DNA of 64,000 nucleotides from Myxocyprinus asiaticus (GCF_019703515.2 NC_059385.1:31505001-31569000); one strand, 5' to 3'; positions 31,701 to 44,653 are shown, numbered from the stretch's first letter. Notes: a model not told the origin generated them from the letters alone. Translations and numbers: made by a program.

Positions 31701-32073
31701 CCTTCTTTCTCAGGGACGGGGCACCATCTGGCACCCATGACCAGACCTCTGGAATCTCCATGTTTGGCCCCTGGACGGGACGTGGAAGACCTAAGCGGTT
31801 TACCACCAACGGTGGTAGACATTATCACTCAGGCTAGGGCCCCCTCTACGAGGCGCCTGTATGCCTTTAAGTGGCGTCTGTTCGCTAAGTGGTGTTCTTC
31901 CTGACGGGAAGACCCCCAGAGATGCACAGTCGGATCGGTGCTTTCCTTCCTGCAAGAGAGGTTGGAAAGGCGGCTGTCCCCTTCTACCTTGATGGTGTAC
32001 GTTGCCGCTATAGCAACACACCATGACACAGTGGATGGTAAGTCCTTAGGGAAACACGACCTGATCATCAGCC
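31701..32073 (+). pseudogene. DIRS copy D recombinase, N-terminal part
   Basis: It reads ITQARAPSTRRLYAFKWRLF, then (after a stop and frame change near 31903) VLSFLQERLERRLSPSTL and GKSLGKHDLII, ending at about 32073. No catalytic residues are included. Confidence 0.8.
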
Positions 32074-32104
32074 TACCCGTAGATTCATGTAAAGTTGGTG
32101 TTTC

Positions 32105-33290
<1,186 letters not shown>

Positions 33291-33299
33291 GGTTTACTG

Positions 33300-34067
33300 C
33301 AATAAAAACAACAATGTTTTCTGCGTCTTCTCTTCAGTTAATCGTGCATGTCCGATTTGAATGGGTTCCATGGTTTCGTTGGGAGGTAGTGGTGTTTTTT
33401 TGATGATAGGCAAAGGACGATTTAACAGCATAAGATCAAGACGAATGGATAAATCAGTGAGTGAGTCAAGGGAAAGTTGTTCATCTCTGCATGCCAGCTC
33501 TGTTAATATCTCTGGGTTTAAACCTCGATGAAATATGGACTTAAGCGCTGTGTCATTAAAACCGCTTCCTGTGGCGATTGTTCTGAACTCCAAGGCATAA
33601 TCAGACACACAGTGATTTACTTGAGTGAGGTCTAAGAGTTTATCTCCCATTTCTCAGGTGAATGATCAAACACACGTTTAAATAGTTCAGTGAAGTGCTG
33701 ATACGAGGAAACAGATTCTCCTCCTTTTTCCCCATATGGCAGATGCCCACAGTAATGCCTTCCCAGTGAGTAGATTCATAAAACGTGCAATCTTGTTAGG
33801 TTCAGACATTCCTTCTTGACTGGAGAAATACAAGGAGCATTGTAGTAAAAAGCATTTGCACTGAGAAACGTCACCTGAGAATTTGTCGAGCATGGGCATC
33901 GTTGGGTTATTAGCGATGATCCGTGTGGGTGGAGGTAATGCAGAGATAGTTTGTATGAGGAGATCGACCTTGGCATTGAAATCAGTAAGGTGTTTTTGTT
34001 GTTGTTCCATTAACTGTCCATGATAAGTGAAGGCTAGTTTCCACTCCATGTTGCCTGCTGCATCCAT
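33300..34067 (-). pseudogene. Gypsy element 1 gag
   Basis: It starts at ATG 34067 shortly after the LTR. MDAAGNMEWKLAFTYHGQLM leads a coiled N-terminus (QLMEQQQKHLTDFNAKVDLL), then MPMLDKFSGDVSQCKCFLLQ and NLLTGKALLWASAIW, the retrotransposon gag signature, then (after a frameshift near 33690) DYALEFRTIATGSGFND and IFHRGLNPEILTELACRD. The C-terminal zinc knuckle is in another frame. The product would form the particle. Confidence 0.85.
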
Positions 34068-34086
34068 GAGAATCGGCGAAGTATTC

Positions 34087-34523
34087 TGTCAGATATATCA
34101 CCAGGAGAGTAGGATGCAAGTGTAGTAGGACAGTTTTAATGAAGTTAAGGCAATAATCCAATACAGACGATAGACAAAATCCAATAGTGAGTACAGGCAG
34201 AAGGTCAGGTGATCAGCAAACAGAGGTAAACAGGCTAGAAGCAAACTCATGGTCAATAAACAGGCAAACGTATAACAACTGAGAATCAGGCAGAAATAAG
34301 AACGCTTGGTAATGTCAAACACTAAGGAATAGAGCATATACTTCGCAAGGACTGAATGTGACAAAGTTTCTTATAAAGGATGCAGTGATTTCTGTAGTGA
34401 CGATGTGCAGGTGAGGCTGATCAGAACTCTGGTGATTGAGATTGAGGTGGTGCATGGGAATTTGAGTCCGGGGTGGCCATATTTGAATGCTGCTGTGACT
34501 GCTGGGAATCTGAGTTCATGACA
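34087..34523 (-). mobile_element. 5' LTR of gypsy element 1
   Basis: It is 437 bp on the minus strand and starts TGTCATGAACTC (34523) and ends ATATCTGACA (34087). A CTTTATAAG TATA-like box (near 34375) and an ATTAAA signal (near 34135) are seen. The 20 bp before the gag ATG would hold the primer site; I could not name the tRNA. Confidence 0.78.
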
Positions 34524-34639
34524 CTAATCATAACCTATTTGTTAGTTGAGGATGTAAGGTCATATTTGTTCTTCAGCCAGATCTTAAGAAGGAATTTATT
34601 GCCAGACCATATAGTTTTAATGTTGGGTTTGAGTCCACC

Positions 34640-34790
34640 TTAGTCAAGTCTGAGTCAAGTCTGAGTCTTTAAACAATCAAGTCCGAGTTGAGTCTGAGTC
34701 CAAAAGGGGCCTAGTCGGACTCAAGACCAAGTCCATAACAGTCCGAGTCAAGTCCGAATGAATCTGTTCATGAATCTGAATTAAATTTGT
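34640..34790. repeat. GTCCGAGTCAAGTC-type repeat
   Basis: Diverged copies of GAGTCAAGTCTGAGTC and its complement. The same family appears at 62285-62375. It is a common fish repeat; its borders cannot be set. Confidence 0.6.
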
Positions 34791-35948
34791 AACCGTAAAC
34801 TCAACATTAATATTTTAAGCTTATTTTAAACTTCTCAACTAAGAAAACAGTTTGTCAATATAAACAGGGGCGTAGCTACGTGGTGGCCATGGGTGGCCAG
34901 TGCCACCCCTGATTGAAGCTTGGCCACCTCTCTGGCCACCCCTGTTGTGCAAAGCACTTTTGACAACACAGGTGACTTTTTTCTCCACTCTATGACGCAA
35001 ACAGTCTGCACTATTCAAGCTGAACATCTGCGAACCGCCCACATGGCACAAACCTCTGTGTGTAGAGGTGTGACGTCATATAACGACCGTTGCAGTGTAT
35101 GGGATCAAAATCCCGCCAAATATATTGTGGTCACAGATCCAAAAATAATAAGCATGAATCAAAATAATAAGCGTGAATCAAAAAATAATAAGCACAGATA
35201 AAAGAATAATAAGCGCAAAAATAAATAAAAAGCGCAGATCAAAATAATAAGCACAGATCAAATAATAACAAGCACGAATCCATCATGAAAACATTTAAAA
35301 TATGCTGAAAAAAAAAATGTAAGCAAAGTCATCGAATTGCAAACAAAATCATGCTTTCCTTGACTATATTAGTGTTTTTTTGTGCTCTCTGACAATTTTG
35401 CTCATATATATAAAAAAATTTGTATGCTTACACTGTATTTTTCTTTGCTTTTGTTTCCAAGTTCTGTGCTTGATTTTCCAAAACTTATGAGAAGAGTTTC
35501 GTGTAAATCAGGGGGCATTTTGCGTCCCCATTGGTCCACTGGTTCTTGATCGACAGCTTCTCCTCTAGCCAATCATTCGAAGAGGGGAGGTGATGTCACT
35601 CCAATGCAACTCAGTTGGCTGCTGCTCAATATTATATTATTTCAAATCAAATCAAATCACTTTATTGTCACACAGCCATATACACAAGTGCAATGGTGTG
35701 TGAAATTCTTGGGTGCAGTTCCGATCAACATAGCAGTCGTGACAGTGATGAGACATATACCAATTTACAATAACATCAAATTAACACAACACAATTTAAA
35801 CATCTGTTATACACATAATTACACTCAACAATATACAAATAATAACATACACTGTACAGTATACAATACGCTGTTTTTTTTTTTTTTTTTTTTTTTACTA
35901 TATAGATACACATTATTCAATAAAAGTTAAAAATAAAAATATATTAAA

Positions 35949-35951
35949 AAA

Positions 35952-35990
<39 letters not shown>
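35949..35990. repeat. TA microsatellite
   Basis: A (TA)n run in the 3' untranslated part of the LINE, adjacent to a run of about 20 T near 35874-35896. Confidence 0.9.
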
Positions 35991-35994
<4 letters not shown>

Positions 35995-36153
35995 ACAGTA
36001 TTGTACTGTATTGACATTCAGGCTGTCGGTTGATAGACAGTTGTTAAGAGAGAACATAATATAATAATAATAATATAATTTATGACAGTCCGGTGTGAGA
36101 TATAAGAGTAAGGGTAATAAAGTGCAGTGCTGATGTATTTTGATCGTGGGAGA

Positions 36154-38103
36154 TCAAGAGTTCAGAAGTCTGCTTGCTTGGGGTAAGAAGCTATCATGGA
36201 GTCGGCTGGTGCGGGTCCTGATGCTGCGATACCGCCTACCTGATGGTAGCAGTGAGAACAGCCCATGGCTCGGGTGGCTGGAGTCTCTGATGATCCTCCG
36301 AGCTTTTTTCACACACCGCCTTGTATATATTTCCTGGAGGGAGGGAAGCTCACCTTCGATGATGTGTCTGGCAGTTCGCACCACCCTTTGCAGTGCTTTG
36401 CGGTTATGGGTGGTGCTATTGCCGTACCAGGCGGAGATACAGCCAGTCAGGATGCTCTCTACAGTGCAGGTGTAGAACCGTGTGAGGATGTGGCGGTTCA
36501 TTCCAAACTTCCTCAGCCGTCTCAGGAAGAAGAGGCGCTGATGAGCCTTCTTCACAACGACTTCAGTGTGGACGGACCATGTGAGTTCCTCAGTGATGTG
36601 GACACCCAGGAACTTGAAGCTGCTGACTCTCTCCACTGGTGCTCCATTGATGGTGATGGGACTGTGTTCTCTGTCTTTTCTTCTGAAGTCCACCACAAGC
36701 TCCTTTGTCTTACTGACGTTGAGGGAGAGGTTGTGCTCCTGACACCAGTGTGTCAGAGTGTGCACCTCCTCTCTGTAGGCTGTTTCATCATTGTCAGTGA
36801 TCAGACCTACCACCGTCGTGTCATCAGCAAACTTAATGATGGCATTGGAGCTATGTGTTGCCACACAGTCATGTGTGTACAAGGAATACAGTAGTGGGCT
36901 GAGAACACAGCCCTGCGGGGCTCCAGTGTTGAGGGTTAGTGATGAGGAGATGTTGCTGCCTATTCTAACCACCTGGCATCTGCTTGACAGGAAGTCCAGG
37001 ATCCAGCTGCACAGCGAGCTGTTTAAGCCCAGAGCCCGGAGTTTCTCATCTAGCTTGGAGGGCACTATGATGTTGAATGCTGAGCTGTAGTCTACAAAAA
37101 GCATTCTCACATAAGTGTTCTTTTTTTCCAGGTGGGAGAGAGCAATGTGTATTGTAGATGCAATGGCATCATCAGTGGAGCGGTTGTTGCGGTAAGCAAA
37201 CTGCAGCGGGTCAAGAGAGAGTGGCAATACAGAGCAGATGTAATCTCTGATTAGTCTCTCAAAACATTTGCTGATGATGGGGGTCAGAGCAACAGGACGC
37301 CAGTCATTTAAACAAGTTATTTTTGATTGTTTTGGTACAGGCACAATGGTGGATGTTTTAAAGCATGTGGGGACTACAGACAAAAAGAGGGAAAGGTTGA
37401 AAATATCCGTAAAAACACCAGCCAGCTGGTTCGCGCACGCTCTGATGACGCGGCCTGGAATGCCGTCTGGGCCCGCGGCTTTGCGGATATTCACCCGTTG
37501 GAAGGATCGGGTTACATCCGCTACAGAGACGGAGAGTGAACTAACCTCTGTAGCTTCAGCCGCGAGAGCTCTCTCCACGAGGGCGGTGTTATTTCCCTCG
37601 AAACGAGCATAAAAAGTATTTAGCTCATCCGGTAGAGAGGCAGCGGTGTTCATGGCGGAGTTTTTATTCCCTTTAATGTCCGTGATGATGTTAATTCCCT
37701 GCCACATGCTTCTAGAGTTGGTGGTGTTAAACTGTCCTTCAATCTTGCTCCTGTACTGGCGTTTTGCTGTTTTGATAGTTTTTCGGAGGGCATAACTGGC
37801 TTGTTTATGCTCCTCCGCATTCCCGGAATTAAAAGCAGAGGTCCGCACATTAAGTGCCACGCGAACATCGCTATTGATCCATGGCTTCTGATTCGGATAG
37901 ATTCGTACAGTTCTGGTCGGAATCACTTCCTCTACACACGTTCTGATGAAACACATTACGCTATCAGCGTAAAGCTCGATGTCGTCATCAGAGGCGGAGA
38001 GGAACATCTCCCAGTCCATGTGATTAAAACAGTCTTGTAGCATAGAGTCTGATTGGTCTGACCAGCACTGGATCGTTCTGAGGGTGGGTGCTTCCTGTTT
38101 CAA
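36154..38103 (-). CDS. L2-type LINE reverse transcriptase (ORF2, RT part)
   Basis: An open frame of 649 codons. After an N-terminal linker there is [76 protein letters not shown] (first Asp), [35 protein letters not shown] (catalytic ADD near 36820) and [15 protein letters not shown]. The C-terminal domain ends [16 protein letters not shown]. This is the L2/CR1-like arrangement, priming cDNA at a nicked target. The start at 38103 is only where the frame opens: it continues from the endonuclease upstream. The RT is intact in this copy, which makes it one of the better-preserved genes here. Confidence 0.88.
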   Translation of the reverse strand: MKQEAPTLRTIQCWSDQSDSMLQDCFNHMDWEMFLSASDDDIELYADSVMCFIRTCVEEVIPTRTVRIYPNQKPWINSDVRVALNVRTSAFNSGNAEEHKQASYALRKTIKTAKRQYRSKIEGQFNTTNSRSMWQGINIITDIKGNKNSAMNTAASLPDELNTFYARFEGNNTALVERALAAEATEVSSLSVSVADVTRSFQRVNIRKAAGPDGIPGRVIRACANQLAGVFTDIFNLSLFLSVVPTCFKTSTIVPVPKQSKITCLNDWRPVALTPIISKCFERLIRDYICSVLPLSLDPLQFAYRNNRSTDDAIASTIHIALSHLEKKNTYVRMLFVDYSSAFNIIVPSKLDEKLRALGLNSSLCSWILDFLSSRCQVVRIGSNISSSLTLNTGAPQGCVLSPLLYSLYTHDCVATHSSNAIIKFADDTTVVGLITDNDETAYREEVHTLTHWCQEHNLSLNVSKTKELVVDFRRKDREHSPITINGAPVERVSSFKFLGVHITEELTWSVHTEVVVKKAHQRLFFLRRLRKFGMNRHILTRFYTCTVESILTGCISAWYGNSTTHNRKALQRVVRTARHIIEGELPSLQEIYTRRCVKKARRIIRDSSHPSHGLFSLLPSGRRYRSIRTRTSRLHDSFLPQASRLLNS

Positions 38104-39054
38104 TTTCTGCCTGTAAGCGGGCAGAAGCAGAATGGAAGAGTGGTCCGATTTGCCAAATGGTGGGCGGGGGAGGGATTTGTAGCCATCCCGGAAAGGATCC
38201 CCTCATGTGTTGAAACTAATGTGCTGGTGATATTTTGGTGCGACTGATTTTAAACTGACTTTATTAAAGTCCCCGGTCACAATGAACGCAGCCTCAGGGT
38301 GCGCGGTTTCCTGCTCACTTATAATCCCATACAGTTCCTTGAGTGCCCGGTCTGTGTCGGCTTGTGGGGGGATGTACACAGCTGTGATAATGACCGCTGT
38401 GAATTCCCTCGGTAGCCAGAATGGTCGACACAGAAGCATAAAAAATTCCAGATCAGGAGAACAGAAAGACTTGATGGAATGTACGTTCCTCTGATCACAC
38501 CAGGATTTGTTGATCATAAAACATACACCACCTCCTCTAGTTTTACCTGAGAGGTCTTTCGCTCTGTCCGCTCGGTGCACGGAGAACCCCGCGGGTTCAA
38601 TGGCTGAGTCTGGAATCTCCGCAGACATCCAAGTTTCTGTTAGGCAGATAATGCAGCAGTCCCTCGTCTCTCGTTGGAAAGGGATCTGCGCTTTCAGCTC
38701 GCAGAGCTTGTTATCCAGAGACTGAACATTTGCCAGTAGAATAGTGGGTAGCAGGGGTCGATTTGCGCGGCATCTTACTCTGATGAGAATGCCGGCTCTG
38801 TTTCCCCTTTTTCTCCTGCGTTTCCGCGGCCGTGCTGCCCAGACAAAGGGCTCTGCTTGCGTGCTTGTAAACAGCGGGTCGGCATTCAGGAATGTGAAGT
38901 CCAGTTTTCGGTGTGAGATCGCTGAACCAATGTCCAAATGTGTTTGTCTGTCATAGACAATAAGGCAGACAACATCCAAGACAAAAAAACATAAGAATTG
39001 TGAACAAAACAAACAAAACATTGCTATGTTGTGTCGGAGCTCGCAACGCAGCAA
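38104..39054 (-). pseudogene. L2 LINE apurinic-like endonuclease (5' part of ORF2)
   Basis: The frame 39054-38203 carries ILLANVQSLDNK, CIICLTETWMSAEIPDSAIE (the metal-binding Glu), GGVCFMINKSWC, VIITAVYIPPQAD and FIVTGDFN. After a TGA near 38209 and a small deletion the next frame shows [20 protein letters not shown], the SDH motif, leading into the RT frame. All endonuclease signature blocks are visible. One stop, the deletion and a frame change near 38100-38206 disable the fusion. The enzyme nicks target DNA for insertion. Confidence 0.85.
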
Positions 39055-39061
39055 CCATACT

Positions 39062-39074
39062 CGGCGCCATCTTG
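39062..39074 (-). promoter_or_regulatory. YY1-type motif at LINE 5' end
   Basis: The minus strand reads CAAGATGGCGCCG within the first bases of the element. CAAGATGGC is the YY1 core; the same motif opens mammalian L1 elements. Confidence 0.55.
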
Positions 39075-39311
39075 AGTCCTAGTGGTTTTGGTTGAAAGAT
39101 ACGCTGCTTGTGTCTGTTTTGAGTATTTTATGCCAGCTCTAGGAAACAATGTGTTGTCCGAGTAGGCCATTATCATAGTCTGTTAACATTGAGTCAGCTG
39201 AATTTTGTTAGCAGAGTCTTTAGTTTAGGCATTATTTAGGACTCCCTTGTTTGAAGTTTATTGGCTGTATATCTAAAAAAACAATAATAATAAAAAAATT
39301 AAAAAAAAAAA

Positions 39312-39741
39312 CAAGGCTGGGTTGGTGTGGATGTTTGATGCATGTTTTTACTAGCTGTACCATTGTAGTCACGAATTCAGAACCCAACTTGATCCGCTTT
39401 TTCACGAAATAAAATCCAGATCCCAACACCAAGGCCTAATACAATACTGATGAATATAAAAATGCTTACATTATGTGAATCAAGAACGTCCAACGTCAAG
39501 CCAACTTTATTGCATTATTTATTGACATGGGGACGCTTGGTCACTTGTTTCTGATTTCACCGCAGTATCGTGGAAAAAGAAACTACATGTAGCCATGCCA
39601 ACGATGCCAACGTAGGATCAGTACATAACGGCACATTCAGCAACATAGAAAAGCTGATCATGTTGGGTTCTGAACTCGTGACTACATTGTTACAGCTAGT
39701 AAAAACATGCATCAAACATCCACACCAACCCAGCCTTGTTT
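39312..39741. repeat. Internal inverted repeat of transposon A
   Basis: About 90 bp at 39312-39403 (CTGGGTTGGTGTGGATGTTT and on) is the near-perfect reverse complement of 39650-39741, with about 245 bp between. The same arms occur in copy B. Confidence 0.88.
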
Positions 39742-39990
39742 TTTTTAGATATAAATAAATAAATAAATAAATACTTTTTTCCTTCTTTGTATGGCATTGG
39801 AAATAAATTGATAACTTAAAATTCCTTGTGTACATTTGTGGTCTATAAATTCTGTAGAATTTTACAGAATTTCTGTCTGTAGAATTTGATTTTGGTACAG
39901 AATATCACAATCAGTAGTGAATTTTTTTGGCCACCCCAAATCACTGGGTCTTACCTGGCCACCCCTGAAAAAGTTCTGGCTACGCCCCTG

Positions 39991-40359
39991 GTCCACCATA
40001 TCGGTAACTGGTGAATTTTCCCCCTCTAAAATCGGTATCATATCAGTCTCAAAAATCCCATACCTTTGTATTTGTGCAAGGCCATATCGCTATTTTAATC
40101 TTATTTAAATCCATCATGCAGCCTTGAAGGTTGTATCATACAGATGTCTCAGAGATCATAGTTACAAATTTTAGTGTTTTGATTTACCCTTCATCAAATA
40201 AGTGCTGCTTTCTCAACTGTCACGTCCATAACGATGGGCTTTCCTCATTTATGTGGGAAAAAAACAGTTAATAAAAAATAATTACTGCATGTTCTTAGGA
40301 GTGTCAACCCTTCTAAATTATGTGGCTGGTGTAATTTCTGGATTGTGCATTTCAATTCA
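39991..40359. other. Noncoding spacer
   Basis: Short repeats of the ATCGGTA type at 40008-40045 suggest an old DNA-transposon edge. No coding similarity. Confidence 0.4.
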
Positions 40360-40858
40360 CAAAGTTTTTACTCATGTCCACTTTCATCATGTCTATATCG
40401 CAAGTTTATTTCCCTCCCATAAGGCCAAGGTTTTCGACTGGTGGTAACGTAGTCATTAGGAAATGGGGAAATGTTCACTGGTTCATGTGTGCTGTGCACC
40501 AGCCCCCCAAATTTTTCGTGGTGCCCTTTCCTTCTGGGGGGCCCACGGGGATGATCTGTGTCATGGTGCCACATCTCGGACCCCGCAGACCCCCGCCATG
40601 GGCATTTAAAGAAATCCCCCCGAATGAGCATTTCCCCTGCAGTTCGGCCTTGACCCACGTGGTGGCAGCCTCACGTCCCACCTCTGGATTAAATGAATGG
40701 GTGCCTTCGCCATTCATACTGATGGCAGGTGGGCACATCTCGGGGCAGTGCGGTCTCATGTGCAATTTGTCACACTGTGTTCGTTTAATAGGGGAATGGG
40801 ACTCAATCCCCCCACAGACCCCCAAAGATCACCGGACCACCTGGGTGGGGGCCGGACC

Positions 40859-41170
40859 GTCCACAGACCCACTGTCTGTCCCCTAACCAACTATTTTGCC
40901 CAAGTTGACCAATGAGACTCCTGGACCACCCAGAAGGGGCGGGGCTGTCCACAGACCCACTATCTGCCCCCTAATCAACTATTTTGCCCAAGTTGACCAA
41001 TGAGGTCCCCGGACCACCCGGAGGGGGCGGTTCACAGACCCACTATCTTCCCCCTAACCAACTACTTTGCCAAAGTTGACCAATGAGACCCCCAGACCAC
41101 CCGGAGGGGGCAGGGCTTTCCACAGACCCACTATCTGCCCCCTAACCAACTATTTTGCCCACTTTGACCC
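40859..41170. repeat. Tandem array, about 88-bp unit, about 4 copies
   Basis: Units begin TCCACAGACCCACTATCTG and include CCAACTATTTTGCCCAAGTT and GACCACCCGGAGGGGGC. Confidence 0.9.
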
Positions 41171-41199
41171 GAAAGACCTAGGTCTGTTAACCACCAACA

Positions 41200-41690
41200 T
41201 AATAAATGTCCATTTCCAATTTATTGCATAGGTCTCTTTAGTTTATGTCCACCAACATACTAAATGTCCATTTCCAATTTATTGTATACGTGTATTAATC
41301 CTAAATGTCCATTTCCAATTTATTGCATAGGTCTCTTTACCCTGTGTCCACCAACATACTAAATGTCCATTTACAATTTATTGTATAGGTGTATTAACCC
41401 TAAATGTCCATTTCTGATTTATTGTATAGGTGTATTAACCCTAATTGTCCATTTCCAATTTATTGTATTGGTCTATTACCCCTGTGTCCACCAACATACT
41501 AAATGTCCATTTCCAATTTATTGTATACGTGTATTAATCCTAAATGTCCATTTCCAATTTATTGCATAGGTCTCTTTACCCTGTGTCCACCAACATACTA
41601 AATGTCCATTTCCAATTTATTGTATAGGTGTATTAACCCTGTGTCCAACAACTTACTAAATGTCCATTTCCAATTTATTGTATGGACCTG
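41200..41690. repeat. Tandem array of TAAATGTCCATTTCCAATTT
   Basis: About ten copies with spacings alternating near 40 and 58 bp, i.e. two unit types in a higher-order pattern of about 98 bp. Confidence 0.9.
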
Positions 41691-43497
41691 CTAATTTCTA
41701 CCAACATTATAAAGTATACAGAAAAATACTAAAGTACAAAAGGTAAAGGTAGCGTATCTCTGCACGCTGTCTAATGACACCCTGACGATACACATGTCAA
41801 TTTTGAGTCATTTTGACCTTTCGGAGAACCGTCCACCAACCCATTGTAGAAAATGAATGAAATAAATTGCAGATGGACATTTTCTAGAAAGCTCCCATGG
41901 CCCCCAAACTTCACGTGCTGGTAGTCCGGAGCCCCTGTTGTGTCATAATAAAAGCACAAGTCTCTAGAATAAAGATTTTTTTCTTTTGCTTTAATGCAAA
42001 AATCGCTCTCACAGCCCTCTTGCTCTCATAGCCAGACAGAGCCTCTTGCCTGTGCAAAGTAATTTGGGTGTTAAGTTCTAGAGCTGCAAAATGCATTCAG
42101 AAAATGTCTAGAGCCTCCAAATTTTAAGCCCTGATTTGGGGGCCCCTGGGGCTCCAGAATCTCACATTTCTAGGTCCAAATGTTTGACCCTTTTTACCAA
42201 ACGTCCCATTTGCCCATTAAATCAATGCAATTCTACACTGGTTTCGTAGACGGGGTTAAATTTGGCGCTAAGACCTGGGGGCTTCGAATGCTTCATCATT
42301 GGGCCCTCAGAAACATATTAAAAATCTGTGTCCTTCAGAGATTGTGAAGTACATCAAGAAAAATATTCCAGAAAAATAACTGTGACTTTTCATTCACAAG
42401 TCAGCCAATTGAGCACTTAATGAAGTCATTCAGACTTGAAACTTTGCACACTGTCTAAGGGGCCCCTGAGAAGCTAAAGATTTCAAATTGGAGTGGTTTG
42501 GACTTTTTGGAGTTGTGTCCACGGACCCACTGTGAAAATTAATAGTATAAATTGTACGTGGGATGTGCTCTAACTTCACTCTTTGAGCTCCAACAGACAC
42601 CAAATTTCACACATTGACATGTCAAGTGCCCCTTATCGACATACTAAGAGGACTAAGGCCTAGGATGCAAAAAAGTATTTTTCATTATTTTCAACAGATC
42701 TCTTTGCCTGTCATAGGAATCAATGAAACAGGTTGACTTCTAGGCCCATGTACAACAGTATATTCATCAGAGGCTTTAATACTTAGCAAGCACCCAGGGC
42801 CTCCAAATTCTAGGACCTGGCGATCGAGAATCTCAAATTTCAAGGTCCTATGGCCTTCAGAACCCCCTTTTCTAGACGTCCCACTTGCCCAATAAACCAA
42901 TGCAATTCTACACCGGTTTCGTGGATGGGATCAAATTTGGTGCTAAGACCTGGGGGCTTCGAATGCTTTACTGTTGGGCTTTCAGAAACGATATATATAA
43001 AAATCTCCTGTGTCCCTCATAGATTGGGAAGTACTGTAAAAAAATATGTGACACATAAAGTCTAAGGATGTGTAAAAAACAACAGCAAATCTATTCAATT
43101 AAAAATAGACACATACAGTCCAAGGATGTGTCAAATGACCACTTCACCAAGTCACAGAGCCTTGAAACTTTGCGCACTGACTAGGGGGCCCCTGAAAAGC
43201 TACATATTTCAAATTGGAGTCATTTGGACCTTTCTGAGTTGTGTCCATGGACCCGCTATTAAAATGCATGTTCTACATTTTACGTGGGATGTGCTTTAAC
43301 TTCGCTCCGTGAGCTCCAACAGAGCCGAAATTTTGCATGGTTGTACATCTGATGCCCCTTGATCACATACTAAGAGGGCAGACGTATCCTGTGATGTTTT
43401 TTCAAACTTCAAAATATGCCTTTTTAAGGGTGTGGGCGGGCACAGTGTGCACCAAACACGTGGCCCGTGATGACACAGAGTATAAATACCTATTTGG
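41691..43497. other. Modular noncoding part of block R
   Basis: Two diverged modules of roughly 0.7 kb (about 42180-42690 and 42840-43390) repeat the same phrases in the same order. Stops occur in all frames. No gene. Confidence 0.6.
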
Positions 43498-43990
43498 GAA
43501 AAACAGTTGTTTAGGGGACAAATAGTGGGTCCGTGGGACTCTGGGGCATGGCACGAGTGGCCAGGGGGTCTCAGGGTTTGTTTGGGAGAAATAGTCAGTT
43601 TGAGGACAAGCAGTGGGTCTGTGGGACTCAGGGGTGTGGCATGAGTGGTCAGGGGTCTCAGGGGTCATTTGGGAGAAATAGTCAGTTAGTGGACAAATAG
43701 TGGGTCCGTGGGACTCTGGGGGCGTGGCCCGGGGGGTCAGGGGGTCTCAGAGTCATTTGGGAGAAATAGTCAGTTATGGGACAAATAGTGGGTCTGTGGG
43801 ACTCAGGGGCGTGGCACTAGTGGTCAGAGGGTCTCAGGGGTCATTTGGGAGAAATAGTCGGTTAGGGGACAAATAGTGGGTCCGTGGGACTCGGGGGCCG
43901 TGGCCCGGGTGGTCAGGGGTCTCAGGGGTCATTTGGGAGAAATAGTTGGTTAGGGGACAAATAGTGGTTTCATGGGACTCTGGGGGTCTC
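43498..43990. repeat. Tandem array, about 85-95-bp unit, about 6 copies
   Basis: Units such as GGGACAAATAGTGGGTCCGT with GGGTCATTTGGGAGAAATAG. Read in reverse complement they match the array at 40859-41170, so the two arrays are inverted relative to each other. Confidence 0.88.
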
Positions 43991-44245
43991 AGTGGTCAGT
44001 TGGGAGACTACCTGCAGCTCAAAGTCCATTTGCCCATTAAAAGGAGTCCTTCGAGCATTTCCTCAGAAATGCCCCAAAAAACGAAAATGTCCATTCGGCA
44101 TATAATCCTAATGGCTAACAGGCGGTACACGAACATAGTATCATCCCTCGCACCCATGACGTGCCCAATGGCAAATAAAATGAATGGGCCAATTTCCATG
44201 AACCCTCTAATTTCCCTTACTGATCTAAAGTGGAAGAGGACTTGT

Positions 44246-44653
44246 TGTGGCAAGTTTGGCTTGTTTGCATCTGTCCGGAGAGAGAGAAAGCGGTAAGGGC
44301 GCTGGCACCTGAGCTAGATTATGTTTAACACCTGTCTCTAATTCTAGTGAGCATGAGGAGTGCGGCATATAAACAGCCACGCCACCAGCAGCCAAGAGAG
44401 AGTGAGACTGGTGCAAGGAAGGCCACTGTGCTACAGAAGCTGTTGTGTTTAAACTATTGTGTTTGTGAAGCTAAAGTGTTTAAGTAACTATATGCCTGTG
44501 AAGCTGATGTATTTAAAAAACTCCGTGCCTGTGAGACTGATGAGTTGTGATGTGAAATTGTAAAGCATCAAGGTGGCCAATTAAACGCATACCTGAATCT
44601 GGAAACCTCGCTTCTCTGTTCTCCTTCCCTTGTGCCTGTGAGGCTGTATTACA
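44246..44653 (+). mobile_element. Solo LTR with 5-bp target duplication
   Basis: 408 bp starting TGTGGCAAGTTTGG and ending GGCTGTATTACA, flanked on both sides by CTTGT (44241-44245 and 44654-44658). A GCATATAAAC TATA-like box lies near 44365 and AATTAAA near 44580. No internal region remains, so it is the product of LTR-LTR recombination. It is probably from a gypsy element. Confidence 0.85.

Larger units (their letters stand above)
28090..32073 (+). mobile_element. DIRS-like retrotransposon copy D (plus strand)
   Basis: The terminal repeat starts CTATCTGTCACTCACTCGAC and is followed by the promoter block, gag (28500-29975), RT (30170-31165), a deleted RNase H and the N-terminal part of the recombinase to 32073, where sequence similarity to other copies stops. 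It has the best gag and RT in the window. The 3' end is lost where the gypsy element at 32090 begins. Confidence 0.88.
35641..39080 (-). mobile_element. L2-type LINE, nearly full length
   Basis: The 5' end near 39080 shows CAAGATGGCGCCG. The 3' end carries AAATCAAATC-type direct repeats (35641-35660) as L2 tails do. It encodes an endonuclease and RT frame. Noncoding 3' sequence (35660-36150) holds T-runs and a (TA)n tract. It inserted into transposon A. Confidence 0.85.
34865..39990. mobile_element. Non-autonomous DNA transposon A (hAT-like ends), split by a LINE
   Basis: It starts CAGGGGCGTAGCTACGTGG at 34865 and ends GGCTACGCCCCTG at 39990, a terminal inverted repeat; GTGGCCA-rich subterminal sequence is shared with copy B (49454-50783). 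AATAATAAGC/GAATCAAAA short repeats occur at 35140-35280. An L2 LINE sits inside (35641-about 39080). The flanks AATATAAA and GTCCACCA do not match, so no target duplication supports a family; hAT is suggested only by the CAGGGG ends. Confidence 0.75.
40360..44242. repeat. Repeat-rich noncoding block (family R), first copy
   Basis: It is built from tandem arrays (40859-41170, 41200-41690, 43498-43990) and single-copy-looking stretches that recur as modules. The phrase TGCTAAGACCTGGGGGCTTC plus following sequence occurs at about 42268 and 42941 here, and again at about 55323 and 56040 in the insert at 53793-58500. Other shared phrases are ATTTCAAATTGGAGTCATTT and AACTTTGCACACTG. No frame is conserved between modules. 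Unit ends cannot be set here. Confidence 0.7.

Noticed and set aside
40475..40886. Frames of 116-170 codons in the left part of block R
   Set aside because: Low stop density comes from GC-rich repeat DNA; there is no recognised domain and the frames are not conserved between modules.
41200..41690. CRISPR-like array
   Set aside because: Repeats with regular spacing, but the spacers are themselves repeats and the setting is a vertebrate genome; it is a satellite-type array.
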